Shown piece by piece: positions 32,502 to 41,589 of a stretch of DNA of 64,000 nt (position 1 is its first letter; every line of letters starts with the position of its first letter). Source of the stretch: Bradyrhizobium icense. Its GTDB lineage: Bacteria; Pseudomonadota; Alphaproteobacteria; Rhizobiales; Xanthobacteraceae. Both the position numbers and the translations under genes were made by a program. The notes below the pieces were generated by a model, which worked only from the letters and a program-made list of their open reading frames with translations, made no database searches and had not been told where the DNA came from. The DNA lies in contig NZ_CP016428.1 in the NCBI RefSeq assembly GCF_001693385.1, positions 6,324,001-6,388,000 of the forward strand. The letters are read 5' to 3'.

Positions 32502-33524
32502 TCACTGCCTCTCCGGCCTCCGCTCCACCGGATGAATCTCGATCCCGCGCAGCCTTCCCATCCGCAGTACATCCATCGCGAGCGTCCGCCCGATGCGGTC
32601 GCGGTCGAGGGCGCGGATCAGATCGTCGACGCCGTTGATCTCGACGCCGTCGAGCTTGATCACGACATCGCCCGGCAACAGTCCCGCCTTTGCGGCCGGG
32701 CTGTCCGGCTCGATCTGCGCCAGCAGCGCGCCCATCTTGTTGTCGACGCCGGCGACTACGGCATGCCGTCGCGGGATCGGCGCGGTCTGGCCTGCGACGC
32801 CGATATAGGCGCGGCGGACATAGCCGTGGCGGATGATCTCGGACAACACGAACTGCGCGGTGTTACTGGCGACGGCAAAGCAGATGCCCTGCGCGCCGCT
32901 GATGATCGCGGTGTTGATGCCGATCACCTCCGATGACGATGACACCAGCGGCCCGCCGGAATTCCCGGGATTGAGCGCAGCATCGGTCTGGATCACGTCC
33001 TCGATGGTGCGCCCGCTGACCGAGCGGATCGAACGGCCGAGCGCCGACACCACGCCGGCGGTGACCGTCGATTCGAATCCGAGCGGATTGCCGATCGCGA
33101 CCACGAGCTGGCCGCGGCGCAGGCTTTTGGAATTTCCCAGCGAGGCATAACGCAGATCGCGCGCGCCGTCGGCGCGCAGCAGCGCAAGGTCGGTATCGGG
33201 ATCGACGCCGAGCACATGGGCGTCGGTGACGAACCCTTCGATATCGCGCAGCCTGATCTCTTTCGACGATCCGACCACATGGCTGTTGGTCAGCACTAGG
33301 CCATCGGGCGAGATCACGATACCGGAACCAAGTCCGCCACGCTCACGCGCACGACGCACTTTCGGCCCGGTTTCGACGCGGACGACCGCTGGCCCGACGC
33401 GCTCGGTCACGTCGATCACGACATTGGAATAGGCATCGAGCAGAACCCGGTCACTGTCCGGGGCACGCTCGGCCGTTCGCGACGACAGTCCGTCATCGGC
33501 GATAGCTGAGGTATAGTCCAACAT
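32502..33524 (-). CDS. HtrA/DegP-like trypsin-type serine protease with PDZ domain
   Basis: A 340-residue protease. The catalytic triad is visible: His in LTNSHVVGS (about residue 80), Asp in DPDTDLALL (about 110), and Ser in NPGNSGGPL (about 190). A single C-terminal PDZ domain covers about residues 240-330 (KAGLLPGDVVIKLDGVEING). No signal peptide or membrane helix is found at this start, so either the protein is cytoplasmic or a different start is used. Its role in protein quality control is inferred from family. Confidence 0.9.
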   Translation of the reverse strand: MLDYTSAIADDGLSSRTAERAPDSDRVLLDAYSNVVIDVTERVGPAVVRVETGPKVRRARERGGLGSGIVISPDGLVLTNSHVVGSSKEIRLRDIEGFVTDAHVLGVDPDTDLALLRADGARDLRYASLGNSKSLRRGQLVVAIGNPLGFESTVTAGVVSALGRSIRSVSGRTIEDVIQTDAALNPGNSGGPLVSSSSEVIGINTAIISGAQGICFAVASNTAQFVLSEIIRHGYVRRAYIGVAGQTAPIPRRHAVVAGVDNKMGALLAQIEPDSPAAKAGLLPGDVVIKLDGVEINGVDDLIRALDRDRIGRTLAMDVLRMGRLRGIEIHPVERRPERQ

Positions 33525-33613
33525 GGCGAGATTCCTTCGGTTTCCTCAAATGGTGGCCGGGAACCGGATGCGCAAGAGCCGCGGCGCATGCGCAGGCCTG
33601 CCCCGCCGCCGCT

Positions 33614-34060
33614 TCAGGAAACCCGCAGCTTGCCGCCTCGCGCCTTGACGGGATCGAGCAGCGACCAGTCGCCCTCGGGCAGTATATGTCCCTTCGGGAA
33701 CGGGGCGCGAAGCTCGAGCCCGAGCGAGCGCAGCACGCGGTCGTCGCGGTAGTAGCATTGCAGGACGACGCGGACGAGCGTCGCAGTCGCAACGCCGCCG
33801 GTGGCGCGGAACTCCGTCGCGACGACATCGCGCTTGGCCGCATCGAGCTCGGCGAGCGGCTTGCCGGCGAGATGCGCGAGATGATCGAGCGCCTGCGCGA
33901 CCATCGAAGTATCGCGACCGAGCGTCGCCAGCATGTCGGCCTGGATTGCGGGATCGTCGGCGCCGGGCATCTTGTACTCGTCGCTGGCGGGAATGATCAT
34001 CGCAGCGATGGTGCGGAGATCGTCGCGCTGGGCTGAGGTCAATTCATTTGTTGCGAGCAT
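33614..34060 (-). CDS. Small subunit of a GMC dehydrogenase (gluconate 2-dehydrogenase subunit 3-like)
   Basis: A 148-residue helical protein. The N-terminus LTSAQRDDLRTIAAMIIPASDEYKMPGADDPAI (in parts) resembles gluconate 2-dehydrogenase subunit 3 / small GMC partner proteins, with the conserved MIIP motif. The start at 34060 (MLATNELT) is 7 bp from the GMC gene end. No TAT signal is seen; many relatives have one, so export may depend on another route or the protein may stay in the cytoplasm. The partner is encoded immediately upstream. Confidence 0.75.
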   Translation of the reverse strand: MLATNELTSAQRDDLRTIAAMIIPASDEYKMPGADDPAIQADMLATLGRDTSMVAQALDHLAHLAGKPLAELDAAKRDVVATEFRATGGVATATLVRVVLQCYYRDDRVLRSLGLELRAPFPKGHILPEGDWSLLDPVKARGGKLRVS

Positions 34061-34067
34061 GGCGGTC

Positions 34068-35666
34068 TCAGTCGAAAAGATTGGCAAGGCGTTGCTTCAT
34101 CTGGTCGGCGACATGGAGCGCGATCGCCTGGATGGTCGAGGTCGGATTCACGCCGCCCGCCGTCACGAACACGCTGCCGTCGACGATGAAGAGGTTCTTC
34201 ACGTCGTGCGAGCGGCCCCATTCGTTGACGACGGAGCGCGCAGGATCGGTGCCCATCCGTGCGGTGCCGAGCAGATGCCAGCCGCCCCAGGGAATCGGGT
34301 TGTTGATGCAGATGTCGGTCGCACCGGCGGTTTCGAGAATCTCCCGGCCGCGCGCCAATCCATGCTCCATCATCTTCCGGCTGTTTTCGCTGATCGTGTA
34401 GTCGATCTTCGGCGCGGGGATTCCGTGGCTGTCCTTCAGCACCGGATCGAGCGTGACGCGGTTGTGCTCCTCGGGCAGATCCTCGCAGATCGCGGAGACC
34501 GCGAGCCGATGGCCATTGAGCTTGCGGAATACGCGGTGATGGTCCGCGCCCCATGGCAAAATGCCCTTCTGCTCGCTCGCGACGGCTTCGAACACCGGCC
34601 CCGCGCCGCGGCCGAACTGGATGCCGTAGCCGCGCACAAAGCCGCGCGAGAGATCGGTGTCATAGAATTCCTTGCTCCAGAGGCAGGTCGGCGGCGCACG
34701 GTTAGAGTCGGTCGGCTCCTTCACAAAACCGTAGATCTGCGCATAGGGATGAAACATCAGGTTCTTGCCGACCAGGCCGGATGAATTGGCGAGCCCATTC
34801 GGGAAGCGACCGGAGACCGAATTCAGCAGCAGCCGCGGCGTGCCGATGCCGTTGCAGGCGATGATGACGACCTCGGCCGGCTGGAACTGCTCGACGCCAT
34901 CCTCGTCGTAGTAGACGACGCCCGAGGCCATGCCGTGCTCGTTGGTCAGAATCTCGCGCACGCGGCAATGGGTCCTGAGTTCGACGCCAGCGCGGATCGC
35001 CTGCGGCCAATAGGTGATATCGGTCGAGGCTTTGGCGCCTTGCGCGCAGGCCGGCGTGCAATGGCCGAGATTGATGCAGCGCGCCCGGCCCTCGTAATCC
35101 ATCGTCGCGACCGTGGTATCCGACGGCCACCAGTGCCAGCCGAGCTTGTTCATGGCCTTGCCGATCAGCGGGCCGGAAAGCCCGAGCGGCTGCGGCGGCA
35201 TCGGCGGATGGGTCAGCGGCGACAGCGGATCGCCTGACAGGCCCGAGACGCCCATCATCCGGTCGTTCTCTTCGAAGAACGGCACCAGCGTGTCGTAATC
35301 GATCGGCCAGTCGTCGGCGACGCCGTCCAGCGTCTTCACCCGGAAGTCGGACGGATGCAGCCGCGGCCAATGCGCGGTGTACATCACCGTCGAGCCGCCG
35401 ACGCCGTTGAAGTTCACGACCTTGATCGGCGAGTTGTCGTCGTTGATCGGATAGTCCTCGGGCCGGCCGCGGATGTTCGGGCTGGTCGACCAGTCGCCAT
35501 AAAACTTCGCCTCCCAGTCCCGCCCGGTGCTCGGATATTCCGACGGCTTCATCCAGCCGCCCTGGTCGAGGCAGAGGATATGCATCCTGGTATCAGCCAG
35601 GCTCCACGCCACCGCCGCGCCGGACGCACCGGCGCCGATGATGAGGACGTCAACGGGATCGTTCAT
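34068..35666 (-). CDS. GMC-family FAD oxidoreductase
   Basis: A 532-residue GMC flavoprotein. The FAD motif IIGAGASGAAVAW starts near residue 8, VGGSTVMYTAHWPRLHPSDF lies near residue 95, and the C-terminal active-site region contains GGWHLLGTARMG (His) and GVNPTSTIQAIALH (Asn). Family members oxidise sugars, alcohols or choline. The version with a gluconate-dehydrogenase subunit 3 partner, encoded just downstream, usually feeds a cytochrome; no cytochrome gene follows. The start at 35666 is chosen because the open frame upstream has no homology. Confidence 0.9.
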   Translation of the reverse strand: MNDPVDVLIIGAGASGAAVAWSLADTRMHILCLDQGGWMKPSEYPSTGRDWEAKFYGDWSTSPNIRGRPEDYPINDDNSPIKVVNFNGVGGSTVMYTAHWPRLHPSDFRVKTLDGVADDWPIDYDTLVPFFEENDRMMGVSGLSGDPLSPLTHPPMPPQPLGLSGPLIGKAMNKLGWHWWPSDTTVATMDYEGRARCINLGHCTPACAQGAKASTDITYWPQAIRAGVELRTHCRVREILTNEHGMASGVVYYDEDGVEQFQPAEVVIIACNGIGTPRLLLNSVSGRFPNGLANSSGLVGKNLMFHPYAQIYGFVKEPTDSNRAPPTCLWSKEFYDTDLSRGFVRGYGIQFGRGAGPVFEAVASEQKGILPWGADHHRVFRKLNGHRLAVSAICEDLPEEHNRVTLDPVLKDSHGIPAPKIDYTISENSRKMMEHGLARGREILETAGATDICINNPIPWGGWHLLGTARMGTDPARSVVNEWGRSHDVKNLFIVDGSVFVTAGGVNPTSTIQAIALHVADQMKQRLANLFD

Positions 35667-35865
35667 TGCGGTCGCTTCGCTCCCTGAATCGTCGCCTTGA
35701 GGGCGATCTGGGCTCCACGATAGGGGCAGATACGGCCGGCAGTAAAGCCGAGCGAGGCTGACTCGGCGGGACAAACACGCAACCCTGCCACGCCTTGATA
35801 CGGGTTTGTCCGCGGGCGCGAGACCGGATAGCTTTTGAGCAAACCACAATGCGGGAGCGACGCCG

Positions 35866-37461
35866 ATTCCGGACTACGACGCCATCATCATCGGCGCGGG
35901 CATGTCGGGCCTGTACCAGCTCTACCGGCTGCGCGAACAGGGTTTTCGCGTGCGGGCGTTCGAGGCCGCGACCGATGTCGGTGGCACCTGGTACTGGAAC
36001 CGCTATCCCGGCGCGCGCTTCGATTCCGAGAGCTATTCCTATGGCTACTCGTTCTCGAAGCAGCTCTTGGAGGAATGGGAGTGGTCCGAGCATTTTGCCG
36101 GCCAGCCGGAGACTCTGCGCTATCTCAACTACGTTGCCGACAAGTTCGACCTGCACCGCGATATCCAGTTTCGCAGCCGGGTGACGGCGGCAGTTTACGA
36201 CGAAGGCTCGCGAAGCTGGACCGTTACGCTCGAGAACGGCAGCCGCTTCAGTACACGGTTCCTGATCACCGCGATCGGGCCGCTGTCGACGCCTACCCTG
36301 CCGCGGATCGAGGGCCGCGAGGATTTCAAGGGCGCCTCCTTTCACACCGCGCGATGGCCGAAGGAGTCGGTTGATTTCACCGGCAAGCGCGTCGCGGTGA
36401 TCGGCACCGGCGCGACCGGCGTGCAGACCATCCAGACCATTGCGAGCCAAGTCGGCCATCTCACCGTCTTCCAGCGAACGCCGAACTGGTGCGCGCCGCT
36501 GCACAACGGCAAGATCGATGCGGAGACCCAAGCGAAGATCAAGGCCGGCTATCCGGAAATGTTCGCCCGCTGCAAGGAAACCTTCGCCTGTTTCCTGCAC
36601 ACGCCGGACCCGCGCGGCGCGTTCGAAGTGTCCGACGAGGAGCGCGAGGCGTTCTATGAAAAGCTCTATGGCGAGCGCGGCTTCGGCATCTGGCAGGGCA
36701 ACTTTCGCGACATCCTGATCGACCGCAAGGCGAACGCCACGATCTCCGATTTCGTCGCGCGCAAGATCCGGCAGCGCGTGAAGAATTCGGCGGTCGCGGA
36801 GAAGCTGATTCCGAAAAATCACGGCTTCGGTACGCGACGCTTGCCGCTCGAGACCTTCTATTACGAGGTCTACAACCAGGACAATGTCGAACTGGTCGAC
36901 ATCATGGAGACGCCGATCGAGCGGATCACGCCTGAGGGCATCAGGACCAGCGACAAGGATTACGAATTCGACATCATCATCTACGCGACCGGTTTCGATG
37001 CCATCACCGGCAGTTTCGACAAGATCGATTTCCGCGGCGTTGGCGGCGCGCGGTTGAAAGACAAGTGGCGACAAGGCCCGGAGACCTATCTCGGCATCAT
37101 GGTGCATGAATTTCCGAACATGCTGATGCTGATGGGGCCGCATACCGCGCTCGGCAACATTCCGCGCAGCATCGAATACAGCGTCGACTGGGTCACCGGG
37201 CTGATCAAGTTTGCGATGGAACGGAAACTGACACGGCTGGAAGCGACGCCGGAGGGCGTGAAATCCTGGACCGATCACGTCAAGGCGCTCGGCGAGGGGT
37301 TGCTGTCCAACGAGGTGAATTCCTGGATGACCGGCATCAACTCCAACGTCGAGGGCAAACAGACCCGCATCGTCGCCCGCTACAGCGGCAGCGCGCCGGC
37401 CTACCGTGCCAGGTGCGATGAGGTGGCAGCGAAGGGATATGATGAGTTGAGGTTGGGGTAG
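35866..37461 (+). CDS. Baeyer-Villiger-type FAD monooxygenase, probable ATT start
   Basis: A cyclohexanone-monooxygenase-like flavoprotein of about 531 residues. The FAD Rossmann motif (IIIGAGMSG) is split by the first ATG (35902), so that ATG cannot be the real start. The frame is open back to a TGA at 35836-35838, but it holds no ATG, GTG, TTG or CTG. An ATT at 35866 follows a GGGAG at 35853-35857 with an 8 bp spacer and gives M-PDYDAIIIGAG. Other motifs: VGGTWYWNRYPGARFDSES, the NADPH motif IGTGATGVQ, and FQRTPNW. It oxidises ketones or N/S compounds with NADPH and oxygen. Confidence 0.85.
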   Translation: MPDYDAIIIGAGMSGLYQLYRLREQGFRVRAFEAATDVGGTWYWNRYPGARFDSESYSYGYSFSKQLLEEWEWSEHFAGQPETLRYLNYVADKFDLHRDIQFRSRVTAAVYDEGSRSWTVTLENGSRFSTRFLITAIGPLSTPTLPRIEGREDFKGASFHTARWPKESVDFTGKRVAVIGTGATGVQTIQTIASQVGHLTVFQRTPNWCAPLHNGKIDAETQAKIKAGYPEMFARCKETFACFLHTPDPRGAFEVSDEEREAFYEKLYGERGFGIWQGNFRDILIDRKANATISDFVARKIRQRVKNSAVAEKLIPKNHGFGTRRLPLETFYYEVYNQDNVELVDIMETPIERITPEGIRTSDKDYEFDIIIYATGFDAITGSFDKIDFRGVGGARLKDKWRQGPETYLGIMVHEFPNMLMLMGPHTALGNIPRSIEYSVDWVTGLIKFAMERKLTRLEATPEGVKSWTDHVKALGEGLLSNEVNSWMTGINSNVEGKQTRIVARYSGSAPAYRARCDEVAAKGYDELRLG

Positions 37462-37489
37462 ATCATAGTGTGTGGGCCTTCCGCACCCC

Positions 37490-37596
37490 GTGACTGTCAT
37501 CCCCCGCGCATGCGGGGGATCCAGTACGCTGCGGCTTCTCGATTCAATCACTGCCGTCTCTGGGATACTGGGTCACCCGCCTTCGCGGGTGACGAC
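37490..37596. repeat. Dispersed palindromic repeat, copy 1
   Basis: Two hairpins flank a central segment: ATCCCCCGC-GCAT-GCGGGGGAT (37499-37520) and GTCACCCGC-CTTC-GCGGGTGAC (37572-37593), with GGATCCAGTACGC and TCAATCACTG between. A second copy is at 49983-50076. The 603 bp stretch 37462-38064 also contains GTCCCTGC-GTTT-GCAGGGAC (38023-38042). I see no gene in it, only short open frames without homology. Confidence 0.75.
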
Positions 37597-38015
37597 AAGT
37601 GAATATGCGGCGGCGCTCTCGCGGCGCATGGCGCCCGAGGTTTGCTCTCAACTTCCCGCCCTCTTCAAGCAGAGGGCGCTGGGAAGACCGGGTGCGCGCC
37701 GCACCCGCGGTCTCGTGTGCAACTTGCGCACTAAGAACGCGCACACGAGCATACAGGTACAGCGGGGGCATCCCGGCCTTCCCTAGGCAATGGCTTTACG
37801 GGCGCCTTCAAATTTCGCTTTGTGCGTGCGGCAAATCAGCTCGCGGTCCGCAGGTTGGGCAAACCGAAGGCACGACGCGCGCAAGGTTGCCGCCCTATGC
37901 TCTCTGTGCTCATCGTCCCGGACAAGCGGGCAAGGCGAGCGCGATCCGGGACCCATACGCCGCGGCCGTCATTGTTGAGCGCGGGATCGACGTTCTTCAA
38001 CAACGCGACCCTGTG

Positions 38016-38046
38016 ATTATGGGTCCCTGCGTTTGCAGGGACGACG
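38016..38046. repeat. Short palindromic repeat (GTCCCTGC/GCAGGGAC)
   Basis: GTCCCTGC-GTTT-GCAGGGAC at 38023-38042 is a hairpin also seen, with small changes, at 59218-59235 and 59307-59327. It is near the end of the acyl-CoA carboxylase gene on the minus strand and could act as its transcript end, although no T-run follows. Confidence 0.55.
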
Positions 38047-38064
38047 GCTTCATATCTTCGTCAC

Positions 38065-41000
38065 TCACCACGCATCAATGCACGGCCGCTTCTTGGTCGC
38101 GCGCGCTTCCGGCTTCGGCACCGAGCGCAAACCCGACATGATCCAGTGCCGCGTGTCGGCGGGATCGATCACTTCGTCGATCTCGAGCACGGAAGCGATC
38201 GAGACTGCCTTGCCGTTGGCGTAGAGCTCGGCGACCTTGGCCTTGTAGTAGTCTTCACGCTCGTCCGGGTCCTCGATCGCTTCCATCTCCTTGCGGAAGC
38301 CGAGACGGACATAGCCTTCCAGGCCCATGCCGCCGAACTCGCCGGTCGGCCAGGCCACCGTGAAGAACGAGGCGTGGAAGCCGCCGCCGATCATCGACTG
38401 CGCGCCGAGACCGTAGCCCTTGCGCAGGACGATGCCGAACAGCGGCACGGTGAGGCTCGCACCGGTGACGAACATGCGGGCGACATGGCGGACGATCGCG
38501 GTCTTCTCGGCTTCCGGGCCGACCATGAATCCCGGCGTATCGCACAGCGATACGATCGGGATGTCGAAGGCGTCGCAGAGCTGCATGAAGCGCGCAGCCT
38601 TGTCGCCGGCCGGGGCATCGATCGCGCCGCCGAGGTGCTTTGGATTGTTGGCGATCAGGCCGAACGGCTTTCCTTCGATGCGGATGAAGGAGGTGATCAT
38701 GCCGACGCCGAAATCCCGGCGGATCTCCAGCACCGAGCCTTCGTCGGCAAGGAGATCGATGACATTGCGGATGTCGTAGACCCGCAGCCGGTTCTCCGGA
38801 ATCGCCCGCCGCAGCAGGCGCTGGTCCGGCGCTTTCCAGTCGGCAACCGTGCCCTGGAAATAGGACAGGTATTTCTGCGCCGCGGATGTCGCCTCCGCTT
38901 CATCTTCCACCAGAATGTCGATGACGCCGTTCGGCGATTGGAACGACACCGGACCCACCTCCGCAGGGTGATAGACGCCGAGCCCGCCGCCCTCGATCAT
39001 CGCGGGACCGCCCATGCCGATCGATGCGTCCCTGGTGGCGATGATGACATCGCAGCAGCCGAGCATCGCGGCGTTACCGGCAAAGCAATAGCCGGAGACG
39101 ACGCCGATCACCGGCACCAGTCCTGAGAGCTTTGCGAACTGCACAAAGGACGGACCGTCGAGGCCGGTCATGCCGAGCCTGTCCGTATCGCCGGGCCGGC
39201 CGCCGCCGCCCTCGGCGTAAAACACCAGCGGCAGGCGCCATTGCTCGGCAAGGCTCAGCATGCGATCGATCTTCTTGTGGTTCATATGGCCCTGCGTGCC
39301 GGCGAGCACGGTATAGTCGTAAGCGATCACCATGCAGCGGGCGGCATCCGCGCCGAATTTTTCCGCATTCACGGTGGCGACGCCGGAGATCAGACCGTCG
39401 GCCGGCGTGTTGCGGATCAGGTCATCGACCGTGCGCCGCCTTCGCTGGGCGGCGATGGCGAGCGAACCGTACTCGACGAACGAGCCTTCATCGACGAGTT
39501 GCGCGATATTCTCCCGCGCCGTGCGCTGGTTGGTCTTGCGCCGGCGCTCGACCGACGCCGGGCGGTTTTCGTCGAGCGTAATGGCGTGGCGCTCCATGAG
39601 TTCGGCCAGATCGGGACGGATGTGGTCGAGATCGACATCCTCTTCCTCGGCGATATCATGGGCGTCGAGCTCGGCCGGTTCGAGGTAGAGGATCGCCTCG
39701 TCCTGCATCAGCGTCGCGCCGGAGCCGGCCGCGATCTGCGTCACCCGGCCGCCATGCGGCGCCGTGACCAGATGCTCCATCTTCATGGATTCGAGCACGG
39801 CGATCTGCTGACCGGGGCGAACGAGGTCTCCCTCCTCGACGTCTATCGCGACGATCGTGCCTTGCAGCGGCGCCGGCACCGCGACCGAACCTGCTGGGCC
39901 GGTTGCAGATGCCGCGACCGCGATCGCGAGCGTCTCGTCATCGGCGGCGCTGCCGGATTCGACCAGTTCCGTCTCCGCCGTCGTGTTGGTTTCGCCAATT
40001 AGATCGGCGACGTGCTTGTCAATAAAACCGGTGCTGAGACGGTTCTCGACAAAATCCGGATGCGCCAAGATCGCCGCGAGCAAGGGAATGTTGGTGGCGA
40101 CGCCGCCGATCCGAAACTCACGCAGCGTGCGCGAGGCCTTGTGCACCACGTCGGTCCAGTTGCCGCCCGGCGAATGCACGATGACTTTGGCGAGCAGTGA
40201 GTCGAAGGCGGCGCTGGTCCGGTAACCCGAATAACCGAATGTATCGACGCGCACGCCGGGGCCGGACGGCAGGTCGAATACCGCCAGCGTCCCGCCGGTC
40301 GGCCTCGTCGCGCCGGTCTCGTCCATCACCTCCATGTTGACGCGGAGCTGCATCGCAAAGCCGCGGGGCCTCGGGATATAGCCCTGCGCAAGCCCGAGCG
40401 AGCCCAGCGTCGCACCGGCAGCGACCGCAAGCTGCGACTGCACGAGATCGAGGCCGAGCACCTCCTCGGTGACGGTATGCTCGACCTGCAGCCGCGGATT
40501 GGCCTCGATGAAGGCGAACGCCTTGTCGCTGGTCCTGGCGTCGTTATCGACGAGGAATTCGAAGGTGCCGAGATTGTCGTAGTTCGCCGCAGCCGCAAGT
40601 TCCTTGGCGGCGTCGATGATGCGCGTGCGCAAGGCATCGTTCAGCGACGGGCTTGGCGCGACCTCGATGAGCTTCTGGTTGCGGCGCTGGATCGTGCATT
40701 CGCGCTCCCACAAATGGCTGATCGCGCCGTGGTGGTCGCAGATGACCTGCACCTCGATGTGGCGGGCATTGCGAATCAGGCGCTCGACATAGACGCCATC
40801 GCTGCCGAAAGCCGCCATCGCCTCGGATTGGCAGCGCGCATAGGCCTCCTCCAGCCTGCCCGCGTCGTCGACGATCCGCATGCCGCGGCCGCCGCCGCCG
40901 GCGATGGCCTTGATCATGATGGCGCCGCGCTCGCCGAGCGATTCCAGGAAGGCCTTGGCCTCATTGAGGCTGGTCCGCCCGCTGGTGCCCTCGATAACAG

Positions 41001-41385
41001 GCACGCCGCATTTTTTTGCCAGCGCCTTGGCCTGCGCCTTGTCGCCGAACAGATCGAGCGCTTCCGGCGACGGGCCGACGAAGACGATGCTTTCTTCGAT
41101 GCAGCGGCGGGCGAACGCGGCATTCTCGCTGAGGAAGCCATAGCCGGGATGCACGGCGTCGCATTCGGTCGCCTTGGCGGCTGCGATCACCGCCTCGATA
41201 TCGAGATAGGCCCGCGCGCCGCGCCCGGGGATTTCAAGGGCGGCGTCGGCGGCGCGGACATGCAGCGATTGCGCGTCGTCGGCGGAATAGATTGCGACCG
41301 TCGCAAGGCCAGCGTCGCCCGCCGCCCGCGCGATGCGGATGGCAATCTCGCCGCGGTTGGCAATCAGCAATTTATGGAAGGACAT
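38065..41385 (-). CDS. Single-chain acyl-CoA carboxylase (biotin carboxylase-BCCP-carboxyltransferase)
   Basis: An 1106-residue protein with all parts of a biotin-dependent carboxylase. Biotin carboxylase covers about residues 1-450 (LLIANRGEIAIRIARAA, KAIAGGGGRGMR, FIEANPRLQVEHTVTEE). The biotin carrier domain is near residues 500-570, with ESMKMEH holding the biotin lysine near 534. The carboxyltransferase runs from about 590 to the end (two crotonase-like halves; GGGRPGDTDRLGM and GGGFHASFFTVAWPTGEFGGMG). It should carboxylate acetyl-, propionyl- or longer acyl-CoA with bicarbonate and ATP. The order resembles the long-chain acyl-CoA carboxylases. Substrate choice cannot be read off. Confidence 0.92.
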   Translation of the reverse strand: MSFHKLLIANRGEIAIRIARAAGDAGLATVAIYSADDAQSLHVRAADAALEIPGRGARAYLDIEAVIAAAKATECDAVHPGYGFLSENAAFARRCIEESIVFVGPSPEALDLFGDKAQAKALAKKCGVPVIEGTSGRTSLNEAKAFLESLGERGAIMIKAIAGGGGRGMRIVDDAGRLEEAYARCQSEAMAAFGSDGVYVERLIRNARHIEVQVICDHHGAISHLWERECTIQRRNQKLIEVAPSPSLNDALRTRIIDAAKELAAAANYDNLGTFEFLVDNDARTSDKAFAFIEANPRLQVEHTVTEEVLGLDLVQSQLAVAAGATLGSLGLAQGYIPRPRGFAMQLRVNMEVMDETGATRPTGGTLAVFDLPSGPGVRVDTFGYSGYRTSAAFDSLLAKVIVHSPGGNWTDVVHKASRTLREFRIGGVATNIPLLAAILAHPDFVENRLSTGFIDKHVADLIGETNTTAETELVESGSAADDETLAIAVAASATGPAGSVAVPAPLQGTIVAIDVEEGDLVRPGQQIAVLESMKMEHLVTAPHGGRVTQIAAGSGATLMQDEAILYLEPAELDAHDIAEEEDVDLDHIRPDLAELMERHAITLDENRPASVERRRKTNQRTARENIAQLVDEGSFVEYGSLAIAAQRRRRTVDDLIRNTPADGLISGVATVNAEKFGADAARCMVIAYDYTVLAGTQGHMNHKKIDRMLSLAEQWRLPLVFYAEGGGGRPGDTDRLGMTGLDGPSFVQFAKLSGLVPVIGVVSGYCFAGNAAMLGCCDVIIATRDASIGMGGPAMIEGGGLGVYHPAEVGPVSFQSPNGVIDILVEDEAEATSAAQKYLSYFQGTVADWKAPDQRLLRRAIPENRLRVYDIRNVIDLLADEGSVLEIRRDFGVGMITSFIRIEGKPFGLIANNPKHLGGAIDAPAGDKAARFMQLCDAFDIPIVSLCDTPGFMVGPEAEKTAIVRHVARMFVTGASLTVPLFGIVLRKGYGLGAQSMIGGGFHASFFTVAWPTGEFGGMGLEGYVRLGFRKEMEAIEDPDEREDYYKAKVAELYANGKAVSIASVLEIDEVIDPADTRHWIMSGLRSVPKPEARATKKRPCIDAW

Positions 41386-41589
41386 GAACGGTTCCGTCTG
41401 GACATCAGAGCGAAGTGATGCGGCGATCGGCTCACCTGGCCCGCTTGCTTCCTATACCCCAGTCAGCAGCGCGATGCGGCTACCGGCAGTTTCTTGTTTA
41501 CTCGACATGAACCGGTGCCGAGATTCTGCGCAAGTGGAATTTCGTTCCACGTCACGGAATTCACAGAGCAAACTGAGGCGCTTAGCGGT

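Noticed and set aside
35650..37551. A 633-codon minus-strand open frame
   Set aside because: Antisense shadow of the monooxygenase gene; low-complexity translation.
37490..38046. Regular hairpins in a 600 bp gap as a CRISPR array
   Set aside because: Repeats are not evenly spaced, spacers are not unique units of fixed length and no cas gene is present.
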